Shown: positions 1-9,900, counted from the stretch's first letter. The stretch: 64,000 nt of DNA from Arcicella lustrica (GCF_034930985.1 NZ_JAYGIM010000012.1:1-64000), one strand, 5' to 3'. The notes: generated by a model not told the origin, from the sequence alone. A program made the numbers and translations.

Positions 1-204
1 AAGAAATGAACAGGAATAGAAGCCCAACTTAGCACAAAAACCAGTATTAACACAAAAGATTAAAATACATTTAGAAATAAAAAATAAATGGTGTAATCTT
101 GGTAATACAATAAAAAAAATTGACAATCAATTCAGTTTTTAACCCCTAATACTGTCAAGCTTTTTTAGGATGAGACACTTTGTACAAAGCCCTTTAAGAA
201 TTAC

Positions 205-430
205 ACAATACATAAATAATCTTCCTCAGAGGCGATTTCATTTTCCACAATTGATAAATAATTTTCCTCAGAGGCGATTTCATTTTCCTCAATTGATAAA
301 TAATTTTCCTCAGAGGCGATTTCATTTTCCTCAATTCAAAAATAATTTTCCTCAGAGGTGATTTCATTTTCCGCAATTCAAAAATAATTTTCCGCTGAAG
401 CATTTTTATTTTCCGCAAGGACAAAAAAAT
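205..430. repeat. 42-bp tandem repeat array A (about 5 units)
   Basis: The core CCTCAGAGG recurs at 224, 266, 308 and 350, with a diverged copy at 392, so the period is exactly 42 bp. Each unit carries ATTTTCCTCA twice, 21 bp apart, so the unit is itself a diverged double of 21 bp. Core CCTCAGAGG is a 9-bp palindrome. Because 42 is a multiple of 3, short open frames run through on both strands (7-residue repeats such as NFPQRRF/HFPQLIN); they have no signal peptide and are probably incidental. The array lies downstream of the 3' end of the DUF5686 gene. Bases 1-204 show no gene. Confidence 0.93.
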
Positions 431-497
431 AGCTGAAATACATCCATCTCTATAAGATTTGATGTATTTCCGCTAAGGAAAAAATGATTCATTTTTA

Positions 498-2918
498 TCA
501 CCAATCAGGCGTTACTCCACCACGAACTCTTGCATTCAATGAAATTCTAATACCGAATTGTGTATTTTGAAACTTGGTGAAATCTTTGTTGGGTAAACCT
601 CTATTATTATAAGCAAAAACAGCTTCAACTCTTAGTATTCTCAGAATTCCATCAATTCCATAACCAATTTCAACATTATGAATATCGTTGTTGGCAGTAT
701 AAAGATAATTAGCGAAAAGTTCTTCACGAATGCCCTTATTACGAATTGTGGTAGATTGTGTTAGAGCGAATTTTCTAAGCCCGACCATCGTCATGATGTC
801 GATGTATGAGCCATTGGTTGAAAAATAAAAAGGGTCAATCAGCTTTTTACTTACTCCCCAAATATAATTATCGTAAAAACCTACTAAGCGATGCGTTGTA
901 AGGGCATCGCCAATAGAAATCATGTTATTGTTTCCGTTGAAGTGCTTATAATCTGCGAAGGTCATTTTGTTCGCACTTAAAAAAGTACCTGCTTGGGCAA
1001 TATAATTAAAATTGGTATTGATACTTAATGGGAAATTATGGGTGATTCCTAATTCTATGGTATGAAAATCTATCTCTGTGCCAAATACTTTTGGAATAGC
1101 TCCACGGTATTTAAAGGTAATCAAGGGCGATGAAGAAAAATCTACATAGCGAATACTATTACGATATTGTTTCTTGAGTGTAGGACGGTAATTAATCTGG
1201 AAACTTGCTAAGAAAGCATCGTTGCTTTGGAATTTTGTATTCGTAATTTCCTTGTTTTGAGGAAAGTTCGGAGAATAAGGGTCGCCGGCAAAGTTAATCC
1301 AGTAATAATTAGTGGTGTTTTCTAAAGGATAACGTCTTGCCCACTCCAAAGAAGTTTTGATACCGAAAGTATTCGAGAAACGGTCGTTATAAGAAAGATT
1401 GACAAAATCTTTTTCATAGATTTTTACGAAGTTCTTTTTTAATAAAAGCGTTGAAAGAGAGTTCAAGTCGAGCGCAACGGGCGTATCAACATTGTACTGT
1501 GAAATGAACGAACCACCAGAAACACTAAAATCTTCTCTTTGTGTTTTCCAACGAATCTTGACCATTCCCATCGAACGATTCTGTGTTACTGAATAGCGCC
1601 AAGTAGGGTCAATTTCCCACCAATCATAGCGGTTTCTACGATAGCGAAACAATGCACCTGTATTATAAACAAAACCTTCGACGGTATTAAAATTGAAATC
1701 TAAAACAGGAGATTTATAATAGATTTCATAAGGATAGTATCCACGTTTGGTATTGCCCCAAAAGTATGAACGACTGAACAAGACACTTCCTATTCCAAAC
1801 TTTTGATTGGCTTGTCGGTAAGTTGAAAACTCATCAGGTTGTAAAGGGAGCGAGTTTTTGTTGTATGAACTAATTGGTAAGTCGGGAGTGAAAGCTTTGA
1901 AATCTGAATTGAGTTTTAATTGATACCAAACATTATCGTTTTGAATATCTGCTTCAGGAGCGATTTCAATTTTATCGTAACGTCTTAAACCAGAAGCAAT
2001 GTTAGCATCACTCCATTGGTTTTTAAGGTTGGTACTCAAAGCCGACATTACTTGTTTAAATTGCTGAACCTCAAAATTTCGTTCTTGGATATTGACGATT
2101 TCCTTGAATTCATCTTCATTGGGGCGAATTAATTCAGGAATTATTTTATGAATAATACTCTGGTAATTCCAAACTTTAGCTTTGTAAGTATATTCACCTT
2201 CAAAACCCATCAAAGCACCAGTGGCAGTGATTTGAAAATGCTCAGGTACCCACTGGGTATTAAATGGCACATATCTTACTTGTATTTGATAAGTAATATT
2301 ATAGTTTTTGACCTTTAATTCCACACTTTGTAGAAAAAAGTCCACATCGGTTAGGGAAATAATACCACTAAATACTTTTTCGTCGTTATTGTTTTTGGGG
2401 ATAACTTTTATTTGATGAATTTTTACTTGATTAATGATTTCAGTGCCTAAGTACTCAAAATCATAATATTGGAAAGCCTTTGGCGAAAGTGGCGAAATGG
2501 CATTTGTTCCTAAAGTAGCTTTATAAAAGTTGGGGTTAATGTATTTATCAGGACGAGCCTCAGTATGATAATTATTTCTAATGGCTTTGTTGATAAAATG
2601 ATAAGTATTATCAGCACTTACTGAAAACTGCGCAAAAGACTCAGACTGGTAAAGAAGATTTTCTTCAACACCTTCATTCATCAAGATGGGTTTCCATAAG
2701 CCCGGAATTTGCGTCCACTTTGCAGAATTTTGGATAAATACTTCTGCTTGATAGTTAACAAAAGCTTTATCATGAAGCGGAGCAAGCTCAATAGCTTTTT
2801 GAATAATGCTATTGGCATCTAAGTTTGAATCAGCATTATTTTTTTGAAAAGCGTACGAATTATTATATAAATTGATGGTCAAAAATATAAATAAAGCAAT
2901 TATTTTTTTTACGAACAT
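498..2918 (-). CDS. DUF5686 family outer-membrane protein
   Basis: This 806-residue protein begins with a signal peptide (residues 1-23, ending NSYA). The block IIQKAIELAPLHDKAFVNYQ and the following 300 residues match the DUF5686 family of Bacteroidota. The C-terminal half, from about residue 390, alternates aromatic and polar residues like a transmembrane beta-barrel, with predicted strands such as FSRSYFWGNTKRGYYPYEIYY, and ends in Trp (TPDW). Most family members known to me have an N-terminal carboxypeptidase-regulatory-like domain before the IIxxAI block; here it is absent and the mature protein starts almost directly at that block. It stands alone, with no operon partner. The function of the family is unknown; an outer-membrane location is inferred. 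Confidence 0.82.
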   Translation of the reverse strand: MFVKKIIALFIFLTINLYNNSYAFQKNNADSNLDANSIIQKAIELAPLHDKAFVNYQAEVFIQNSAKWTQIPGLWKPILMNEGVEENLLYQSESFAQFSVSADNTYHFINKAIRNNYHTEARPDKYINPNFYKATLGTNAISPLSPKAFQYYDFEYLGTEIINQVKIHQIKVIPKNNNDEKVFSGIISLTDVDFFLQSVELKVKNYNITYQIQVRYVPFNTQWVPEHFQITATGALMGFEGEYTYKAKVWNYQSIIHKIIPELIRPNEDEFKEIVNIQERNFEVQQFKQVMSALSTNLKNQWSDANIASGLRRYDKIEIAPEADIQNDNVWYQLKLNSDFKAFTPDLPISSYNKNSLPLQPDEFSTYRQANQKFGIGSVLFSRSYFWGNTKRGYYPYEIYYKSPVLDFNFNTVEGFVYNTGALFRYRRNRYDWWEIDPTWRYSVTQNRSMGMVKIRWKTQREDFSVSGGSFISQYNVDTPVALDLNSLSTLLLKKNFVKIYEKDFVNLSYNDRFSNTFGIKTSLEWARRYPLENTTNYYWINFAGDPYSPNFPQNKEITNTKFQSNDAFLASFQINYRPTLKKQYRNSIRYVDFSSSPLITFKYRGAIPKVFGTEIDFHTIELGITHNFPLSINTNFNYIAQAGTFLSANKMTFADYKHFNGNNNMISIGDALTTHRLVGFYDNYIWGVSKKLIDPFYFSTNGSYIDIMTMVGLRKFALTQSTTIRNKGIREELFANYLYTANNDIHNVEIGYGIDGILRILRVEAVFAYNNRGLPNKDFTKFQNTQFGIRISLNARVRGGVTPDW

Positions 2919-3243
2919 ATTGTTTGTTTTGTTTCTGAATCTAGCATAAGCTTATAAAGTTTTAGGGTTTAGCGATTAAAGACTTAAACGTTGAAAATCA
3001 AATAAAAATTATTGATTAAACCAATGTTAAGAGTTATTAAAAAATTGAGGAGTAAATTTACAAACAAACTTTGGTACAATTATTTGTTATTGATAAATCT
3101 TAGTTTTATTGATAATATTTAACCGCTTATCAATTATTGAGATTTTTGCTAAACACAAGTAATATTTTAGTTGTTAGAACAATTAAATGGCATTAATTTC
3201 ATTAATTAATCAAATTAATATTACACATTCAAACAAAAAAAAT

Positions 3244-5430
3244 ATGCAATCCACTCAGTTAAGCCTTATTGTTAAGAAACTAACCGAGTTTTACGGTACT
3301 GATTTTGACAACTTTGCGTATCAATCACCACTTTCGAAACAGACTACTTTCAAAGTAAACGAAATTGATGATTTTGTAAACGCACTTACGCAAGCAGCCC
3401 GAAAACAAAAATTCTTAGTAGTAGAAAATTATGCAGATGAGCAAGGTTTTAAAGAGCTCATTCAAGCCAACAACCACCCTGTAATTTTTTTTGATGAAAG
3501 TAAGGATGGCATTAAAACCATTTTTGCTGCCAGACAATTAAAAAACAGCAAGCCATTTTTTTATCAGTTTGTCGATGACAAAGGCGTAGAAGAAATTGAT
3601 GAAAACCAATTGTTTCATCCAGCCACAGTCAGTAATCAAGCCGATAGCACCAAAGATGGGAAAGTAAGGTTTCTGGTTGTATATCCTTTAGAAAATATAG
3701 ACGATACACCAATTGTAGAAGACATCAGCCCGATGAAGCGTTTGTTCAGAATGCTGGGTGCAGAACGAAAAGACATTGGTTATATTTACATTTATGCCAT
3801 CGTCGTCGGAATTATCAGCTTAACCTTACCATTAGGAATTCAGGCAATTATCGGGTTAGTGTCTGGAGGTTTAGCTTTTAGCTCAGTTTATGTTTTAATT
3901 ACCATCGTTATACTTGGAGTTACCATTTCAGGGGTTTTGCAAATTTACCAACAAACCTTAGTAGAAGTATTACAAAGAAGAGTATTTGCAAAAGCCGCTT
4001 TTGAATTCACCTATCGTATTCCAAGAGTAAAGTCCGAAGCCCTTTTAGGCTCTTATGCTCCCGAATTAATGAACCGCTTTTTTGATATTCTCAATGTTCA
4101 AAAAGCTCTTCCTAAAGTATTAATTGATATTACAGCCGCCCTCATTCAGATTCTCTTCGGTATTATTTTATTGTCATTGTATCATCCTTACTTTATTGCA
4201 TTTGGTTTGTTAACCATCGCCATCGTCACTTTTGTGGTGTATTTAAATGCAGCAAAAGGGATGGAAACAAGTCTGGCAGAATCTAAATACAAGTATAAAG
4301 TTGCGCAGTGGCTAGAAGATATTGCTCGTACTTTATATGCTTTCAAGTCGGCAGGTTCTACAAATTTGCCAATGCAAAGAATGGATTACTTGGTGAATAA
4401 CTATTTGAAATACAGAAAGAAACACTTTAAAGTATTGTTGATTTTGTACGGAAATGCAGTGTTCTTCAAGACTTTCGTGACAGCAGTTTTATTGATTTTG
4501 GGTACTTCATTGGTTATCGACCGACAAATTTCTCTAGGACAATTTGTTGCTTCTGAAATTATTATTGTATTAGTGGTGAACTCTGTTGAAAAACTTATTT
4601 CTGGAGCAGATACTGTTTTTGATTTGCTGACGGCAGTAGAGAAAATGGGTCATGTTACCGATTTACCTTTAGAACGCCAATCAGGATTAAATATTAATTT
4701 TCACGAGAAAAACGAGGGACTTGAAATTAAATTGAAAGATTTAAGTTATCGTTATCCGGGCGAAACTAAATATGTATTGAAAAAACTCAATGTCGATATA
4801 ACACCTAAAGAAAGTATTTGTATTACAGGAACGAATGGTTCTGGGAAAGAAACTTTATTGAAAATACTTTCAGCGATTTTTACTGATTTTGAAGGAGCGA
4901 TTAATTACAATGGCATGTCAATCAGAGATGTGAAATTAGATTCAATACGTGATAGCATTGAAAGAAATCTTGCATTAGATGCCATTTTTGATGGAACATT
5001 ATTGGATAATATTGCTATGGGACGTTCAGGAGTAAAATACACTGACGTGAAATGGGCATTAGATAGTTTGAACTTAAGCGACTTTATTGCTGAACTTCCA
5101 GAAGGCTTAAATACTTCGATGATTGCAGGAGGAAAACGTTTTTCAGAAAGTTTTATCGCTAAAATTTCGGTGGCTAGATGTGTGGTTGAAAAACCAAAAT
5201 TATTGATGATTACTGATATTTATCGTGAATTACACAAAGCAGAACGCCTAAAAACAATTGCTTTTTTAACTGATAAATCTAATCCTTGGACGCTCCTCAC
5301 GATTTCAAATGACCCAATGGTAATGGCAGCATGCGACAAAGTAATCGTTTTGAACGAAGGCGAAATTGTGTTACAAGGAAAATATCAAGATTTAATCAAA
5401 GACATTCACTTTCAAGAAGCTATAGACTAA
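3244..5430 (+). CDS. Type I secretion-like ABC transporter with degenerate ATPase motifs
   Basis: The domain order is that of a type I secretion ABC exporter: an N-terminal region of about 170 residues without a recognisable C39 catalytic Cys/His, an ABC transmembrane region starting around IGYIYIYAIVV, and a C-terminal nucleotide-binding domain. Every ATPase motif is altered. Walker A reads GTNGSGKE, so the Mg-binding Ser/Thr is Glu (codon 4849-4851). The LSGG signature is FSES (5140-5151). Walker B keeps Asp (5215-5217), but the catalytic Glu is Ile (5218-5220). The switch His is Asn (5308-5310), and the Q-loop Gln is not apparent. The frame is fully intact, so this is not simple decay. A longer start at 3187 exists; I prefer 3244 because the extra 19 residues look like translated leader. 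It is followed 3 bp later by hlyD-type and tolC-type genes. Confidence 0.82.
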   Translation: MQSTQLSLIVKKLTEFYGTDFDNFAYQSPLSKQTTFKVNEIDDFVNALTQAARKQKFLVVENYADEQGFKELIQANNHPVIFFDESKDGIKTIFAARQLKNSKPFFYQFVDDKGVEEIDENQLFHPATVSNQADSTKDGKVRFLVVYPLENIDDTPIVEDISPMKRLFRMLGAERKDIGYIYIYAIVVGIISLTLPLGIQAIIGLVSGGLAFSSVYVLITIVILGVTISGVLQIYQQTLVEVLQRRVFAKAAFEFTYRIPRVKSEALLGSYAPELMNRFFDILNVQKALPKVLIDITAALIQILFGIILLSLYHPYFIAFGLLTIAIVTFVVYLNAAKGMETSLAESKYKYKVAQWLEDIARTLYAFKSAGSTNLPMQRMDYLVNNYLKYRKKHFKVLLILYGNAVFFKTFVTAVLLILGTSLVIDRQISLGQFVASEIIIVLVVNSVEKLISGADTVFDLLTAVEKMGHVTDLPLERQSGLNINFHEKNEGLEIKLKDLSYRYPGETKYVLKKLNVDITPKESICITGTNGSGKETLLKILSAIFTDFEGAINYNGMSIRDVKLDSIRDSIERNLALDAIFDGTLLDNIAMGRSGVKYTDVKWALDSLNLSDFIAELPEGLNTSMIAGGKRFSESFIAKISVARCVVEKPKLLMITDIYRELHKAERLKTIAFLTDKSNPWTLLTISNDPMVMAACDKVIVLNEGEIVLQGKYQDLIKDIHFQEAID

Positions 5431-5433
5431 GAT

Positions 5434-6801
5434 ATGTTAAATTTATCAAAACAAAGTGTCAGTAAGCGAGTAAACGAGCAGTTTGAATTACATTCGCTCA
5501 ATACGCTTCATACACCACGTTCGGCGGTAGTGCTAAAACGTTGGCTGATGGCTATCGTGGTGATTTTACTAATGGTGATGTTTTTACCTTGGCAACAAAA
5601 CGTAACAGGGAAAGGTGATATTTCTGCCTTTACACCCAAAGATAGACCACAAAATATCCAGAATATTATTTCGGGAAGAATTGAAAAATGGCTAGTTAAA
5701 GAAGGTGATTTAGTACAAAAAGGAGATACGCTTTTGGTGATTTCTGAAACAAAAGATGATTACTTTGATCCAAACCTTCCTGCTCGTTTACAAGACCAAT
5801 TAACAGCCAAAAAAGCTGGGCTGGATAGTTACCAAGCAAAAATTGTAGCCTTAGAACAGCAAATTGCTGCTTTAGAACAAAATCAAAAATTTAGTTTGCA
5901 AAAAGCTAAAAATAAAGTAAAGCAAGGAGTACTAAAAGTAACTTCTGATAGTACCGACGTTATTGCCGAACAAGTACAATTTAATATTGCTCAAACTCGA
6001 TACGACAGGGGAGAAGACCAGTACAAAAATGGCGGTTTGGTTTCCTTGAGTGAGTTTGAATCACGTAAATTGAAATTGCAAGAAACAAGAGCCAAATTGG
6101 TTTCTACGCAAAATAAATTAGCTATTTCTCGTCAAGAACTTACAAATGCACAAATTGAATTGAATTCTATTGGAGCTGAATATGCTGAAAAAATTGCGAA
6201 AGCTCAGTCAGATAAAAGTTCGGCATTGTCTGCTTTGGCGGCTGGTCAGTATGAAATTTCACAGTTGAGTAATAAAATTACTAATGTTGATATTCGTAGA
6301 AATCAATATTATATCAAAGCACCCCAAGAAGGTTATGTCGTTCGTGCGTTAAAAGCAGGTATCGGCGAAACCATCAAAGAAGGTGAATCTATTTGTACGC
6401 TTCAACCTTTTGCGCCTGAAATGGCTGTAGAATTGTATGTAAGAGCGATGGATGTTCCTTTAATTACAGAAGGACGTGAAGTTCGTTTACAATTTGAAGG
6501 TTGGCCTTCTTTAGTATTTTCAGGTTGGCCATCAACATCAGTCGGTACTTTTGGTGGCGTGGTGAAAGTAATTGATAGAATTGATAATGCGAAAGGTGAA
6601 TATCGTTTATTGGTCATCCCAAAAATTCATAAAGGCGAACAAGATTGGCCAAAACAATTAAGAATGGGTTCTGGAGTAGTAGGCTGGGTAATGCTTGATG
6701 ATGTACCAGTTTGGTATGAAATCTGGCGTCAGCTAAATGCTTTCCCTCCATCATTGAAAAATGAACCTGAAGCCACTTTAAAATCTGAAAAAGCCAAGTA
6801 A
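5434..6801 (+). CDS. HlyD-family membrane fusion (adaptor) protein
   Basis: The 455-residue protein has a short cytoplasmic N-terminus, one transmembrane helix around residues 38-54 (LMAIVVILLMVMFLPW), a lipoyl-like half-motif (ISGRIEKWLVKEGDLVQKGD), a long alpha-helical hairpin of about 170 residues, the second half-motif (IKAPQEGYVVRALKAGIGE) and a beta-barrel domain. This is the periplasmic adaptor of tripartite type I secretion or efflux systems, linking the inner-membrane ABC protein to a TolC-type channel. It starts 3 bp after the ABC gene stop and ends 1 bp before the TolC-type gene, so the three are surely cotranscribed. The substrate is unknown; no RTX-repeat protein is adjacent. Confidence 0.9.
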   Translation: MLNLSKQSVSKRVNEQFELHSLNTLHTPRSAVVLKRWLMAIVVILLMVMFLPWQQNVTGKGDISAFTPKDRPQNIQNIISGRIEKWLVKEGDLVQKGDTLLVISETKDDYFDPNLPARLQDQLTAKKAGLDSYQAKIVALEQQIAALEQNQKFSLQKAKNKVKQGVLKVTSDSTDVIAEQVQFNIAQTRYDRGEDQYKNGGLVSLSEFESRKLKLQETRAKLVSTQNKLAISRQELTNAQIELNSIGAEYAEKIAKAQSDKSSALSALAAGQYEISQLSNKITNVDIRRNQYYIKAPQEGYVVRALKAGIGETIKEGESICTLQPFAPEMAVELYVRAMDVPLITEGREVRLQFEGWPSLVFSGWPSTSVGTFGGVVKVIDRIDNAKGEYRLLVIPKIHKGEQDWPKQLRMGSGVVGWVMLDDVPVWYEIWRQLNAFPPSLKNEPEATLKSEKAK

Positions 6802-6802
6802 A

Positions 6803-8266
6803 ATGAAACAAACAAAAGTGAGTGACGTTTATCAAACTGGATTTTTTACAAGTAAAGGTTTTTCCACGCCACGATTTTACAACATATATTTCTTCCTACT
6901 TTTTGTACTGTGTATTCCTAAAGCGAATGCACAGTCAGCTTTTAGTTATGAAGATTTCAAAAGTTTAGTCTTGAAAAATCATCCAACCGTAAAACAAGCC
7001 AATTTGTATTTATCGGATGCTGATGCTGAAATCATGCAAGCAAAAGGTGCTTTCGACCCAAAGCTGTCATCAGATTTTGACAGAAAGGCTTTTAAAGGAG
7101 ATGATTATTATAATCGTTGGAAAAATGCCTTGAAAATTCCGACTTGGACTGGTGTAGATTTTAAAGTTGGTTATGAACAAAGTACCGGTAAAAAGCTTTT
7201 GTCGGAAGAATCTTCTCGTTTGATGGTGGCAGGATTGAGTGTTCCAATCGGACAAGGGTTAGTGATTGATGCCAGAAGAAATACTTTAAAACAAGCCAAT
7301 TTAGCCAAAAATATTGCTGAGGCAGAACGTCAGAAACTTATCAACAAAACCATTTTATACGCCGCAAAAAGTTATTGGGAATGGTGGTTTAGCTATCAGC
7401 AATTACAATTTGTACGTGAAGGTTATGATTTGGCGAATCAAAGATTTGTGGCAACTCGTGAACGTTCGAGAGTAGGAGAACAAGCTACGATTGATTCTGT
7501 AGAAGCAAAAATTACTTTACAAGATCGTGAAGTAGCCCTTGAACAAGCACAAGTAGATTTGCAAAATGCTCGTTTAGCATTGTCGAATTATTTGTGGGAT
7601 GAAAAGGAAACGCCGCTAGAATTACCAGAAAATGCTTTTCCTCCATTATCAGCTGTTCGTAAAGTAGATGAAACGACACTTCAAAGTTTGATTACTCAGG
7701 CGAAAGTACAACATCCTGAAATTCAAAAATATGATTTGAAAATTCAGCAATTGGGTATTGAAGAAAAGTTCAGAAAGGAAATGTTAAAGCCTACTTTCAA
7801 CGCTAATTTCAATTTAATTGCCGATAGTTTTAGCTCAAATCCTACTTATTCTTACGAAAATTCATTTTCAGCAAATAATCATAAACTAGGTTTTGAGTTT
7901 GTAATGCCACTTTTTCTAAGAAAAGAAAGAGGTAAATTACAGCAAATCAGAATCAAACAGCAAAGTACAGGTTTTGAACTGAATTTAGCTCGTCGTGAAA
8001 TCATGAATGAAGTATATTCGGCTTACAACGAAGTGAAAAACTATGAGCGTCAGCTACGAATACAGCAAGATGCCGCTAGAAATCAAGAACTTCTTACAAA
8101 AGCTGAACAACGCAAATTTGATATTGGTGAAAGTACTTTATTTTTAATCAACACCCGTGAAAGTAAGTTGATTGATATGAAAATAAAAGTAGAATCATTA
8201 AAGAGTAAATACGAGAAAGCATTGGCAAATTTGGCATATACAGCAGGTTTGACAGAACTTTTATGA
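6803..8266 (+). CDS. TolC-family outer-membrane efflux/secretion protein
   Basis: The 487-residue protein has a signal peptide with an extended N-region (hydrophobic core YFFLLFVLC, ending ANA near residue 43). Two long helical repeats follow, typical of the outer-membrane efflux protein family: one around residues 165-275 with the LANQRFVATRERSRVGEQATID element, and one around 375-475 with KFDIGESTLFLINTRE. The G-E-x-T/S-x-x-x-I/L signature occurs in both halves as expected. It would form the outer-membrane channel for the upstream ABC/HlyD pair. It is the last gene of the operon; the next gene starts 139 bp downstream. Confidence 0.9.
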   Translation: MKQTKVSDVYQTGFFTSKGFSTPRFYNIYFFLLFVLCIPKANAQSAFSYEDFKSLVLKNHPTVKQANLYLSDADAEIMQAKGAFDPKLSSDFDRKAFKGDDYYNRWKNALKIPTWTGVDFKVGYEQSTGKKLLSEESSRLMVAGLSVPIGQGLVIDARRNTLKQANLAKNIAEAERQKLINKTILYAAKSYWEWWFSYQQLQFVREGYDLANQRFVATRERSRVGEQATIDSVEAKITLQDREVALEQAQVDLQNARLALSNYLWDEKETPLELPENAFPPLSAVRKVDETTLQSLITQAKVQHPEIQKYDLKIQQLGIEEKFRKEMLKPTFNANFNLIADSFSSNPTYSYENSFSANNHKLGFEFVMPLFLRKERGKLQQIRIKQQSTGFELNLARREIMNEVYSAYNEVKNYERQLRIQQDAARNQELLTKAEQRKFDIGESTLFLINTRESKLIDMKIKVESLKSKYEKALANLAYTAGLTELL

Positions 8267-8404
8267 TTTTTTTCTATCAAGTAGAATGGACTGTTAATTT
8301 GTATTTGTCGTAAATTTTAGCTATCTTTTCAAAATTGAACATCAACGTTTGTTCGTTCTTCGTGCTGAAATACTTACCGAGAGCCAACAAGTTCAAGACA
8401 ATAC

Positions 8405-9667
8405 TTGTTAGACGAGCAAATTTTAAACAAATACAAATTGACATTTCAAGATTTCAACTTTGATTCAAAGCTATTAGACGGCCTTGATTCAATGGGTTAC
8501 AACAAACCAACTGCGATACAGGAACAGGCTATTCCGCTGATTCTGCAAAATAAAGATTTAATTGCCTGTGCTCAGACTGGAACAGGTAAAACTGCCGCCT
8601 TTTTATTGCCGACTTTGCATAAAATTATCAACACGCCTGAAAAACAAAGACATCTCAACACGCTGATTATTTCTCCCACCCGTGAACTCGCTACGCAAAT
8701 CGACCAACAAGTTGAAGGATTGGGTTATTTCACAGGAGTAAGTTCCATTTCTATTTATGGTGGTGGTGATGGCGCTGCTTGGAATCAGCAGAAAAAGGCT
8801 TTAGAAGATGGCGCTGAAATTATCATTGCTACGCCAGGAAGACTTATTGCTTTGCTACAAATGGGGAAAATCAACTTTTCGCATTTAAAACATTTGATTT
8901 TAGACGAAGCCGACAGAATGTTGGATATGGGTTTTTACGATGATATTATCAAAATTATCAAGTATTTACCTGTTAATCGCCAAACGATTCTTTTCTCGGC
9001 GACGATGCCTCCCAAAATTAGATTATTGGCAAATACTATTCTGAAAAATCCTGAAGAAGTAAATATTTCTATTTCAAAACCTTCAGAGGGAATTTCTCAA
9101 CAAGCCTATTTGGTGTTTGACACGCAGAAAATTAAATTGTTGACACATCTTTTAGAAGAAGGTAAGTATAGTAGCGTAATTATTTTTGCTTCAACCAAAG
9201 AGAACGTAAAACAGCTAGATAAAGAACTTCGTCATGCTGGATTAAAAGCCAAAGCGTTTCACTCTGATTTAGAACAGAAAGAAAGAGAAGACATCCTTCG
9301 TGAATTCAGAAGTAAATCATTGCCAATTTTGATTGGAACAGATATTCTTTCAAGAGGAATTGATGTAGAAGGAATTAACTTAGTGGTTAATTTTAATACG
9401 CCCCACGACCCCGAAGATTATATTCATAGAATCGGGAGAACTGCTCGTGCTGAGACAAAAGGCGTAGCAATTACTTTTATCAATGATAAAGATCAAAAGA
9501 AATTTGCTGCAATTGAAACCTTAATTGGAAGAGAAATCCCAAAAACACCGCTTCCAGATGGAATGGGAGAAGCTCCCGTTTATCAACCTAATAAAAGAGT
9601 AAATGCGGATGGGTTCAAGAAAAAACCATTTAAGAAAAAGAAAAAGTTCGTAAAAAAAGAGCAATAA
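8405..9667 (+). CDS. DEAD-box ATP-dependent RNA helicase
   Basis: All DEAD-box motifs are present in order: Q-motif (GYNKPTAIQEQAI), motif I AQTGTGKT, Ia PTRELATQ, Ib TPGRL, II DEAD, III SAT, then the second RecA domain with HSDLEQKERE, GTDILSRGIDVEG and VI HRIGRTARA. The C-terminus is a Lys-rich tail (KKKPFKKKKKF) typical of RhlE-like helicases that bind RNA non-specifically. The reading frame contains no ATG before the conserved N-terminal residues: an in-frame TGA lies at 8366 and the best start is TTG at 8405, giving (M)LDEQILNKYKLTF. A role in ribosome assembly or RNA turnover is inferred from the family. Confidence 0.92.
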   Translation: MLDEQILNKYKLTFQDFNFDSKLLDGLDSMGYNKPTAIQEQAIPLILQNKDLIACAQTGTGKTAAFLLPTLHKIINTPEKQRHLNTLIISPTRELATQIDQQVEGLGYFTGVSSISIYGGGDGAAWNQQKKALEDGAEIIIATPGRLIALLQMGKINFSHLKHLILDEADRMLDMGFYDDIIKIIKYLPVNRQTILFSATMPPKIRLLANTILKNPEEVNISISKPSEGISQQAYLVFDTQKIKLLTHLLEEGKYSSVIIFASTKENVKQLDKELRHAGLKAKAFHSDLEQKEREDILREFRSKSLPILIGTDILSRGIDVEGINLVVNFNTPHDPEDYIHRIGRTARAETKGVAITFINDKDQKKFAAIETLIGREIPKTPLPDGMGEAPVYQPNKRVNADGFKKKPFKKKKKFVKKEQ

Positions 9668-9900
9668 TAAGTAGTAAATATATTTTAATTGACATTTTTG
9701 TTTTTGTAAATAGTTGATAATTAGGTTGGTGAAATGATAATCGCCAATCTCTAATTACTAATCACTACTTGTCTATAGGCTGTTTCTGTTTTGTTAAAAT
9801 TGAAGCAACAGCCTAAACTCAAACATTGTTTAACCCTTAAATGAATGTGAGTAACAAGAATGTCATTTCTACCGCTTAATTTTGTAGCTTAAAAGCTAAA
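9668..9900. other. Intergenic stretch, no independent gene seen
   Basis: This holds the helicase 3' flank and the leader of the methyltransferase gene. The frame of the downstream methyltransferase is open back to 9880 (TAA at 9877-9879). An in-frame ATG at 9841 is cut off by that stop after 12 codons. No clear terminator hairpin or promoter is seen. Confidence 0.5.

Noticed and set aside
170..424. Open frames of 63 and 76 codons on both strands in array A
   Set aside because: They arise because the repeat unit is a multiple of three; both strands are open, there is no signal or domain, and array B of the same period is non-coding.
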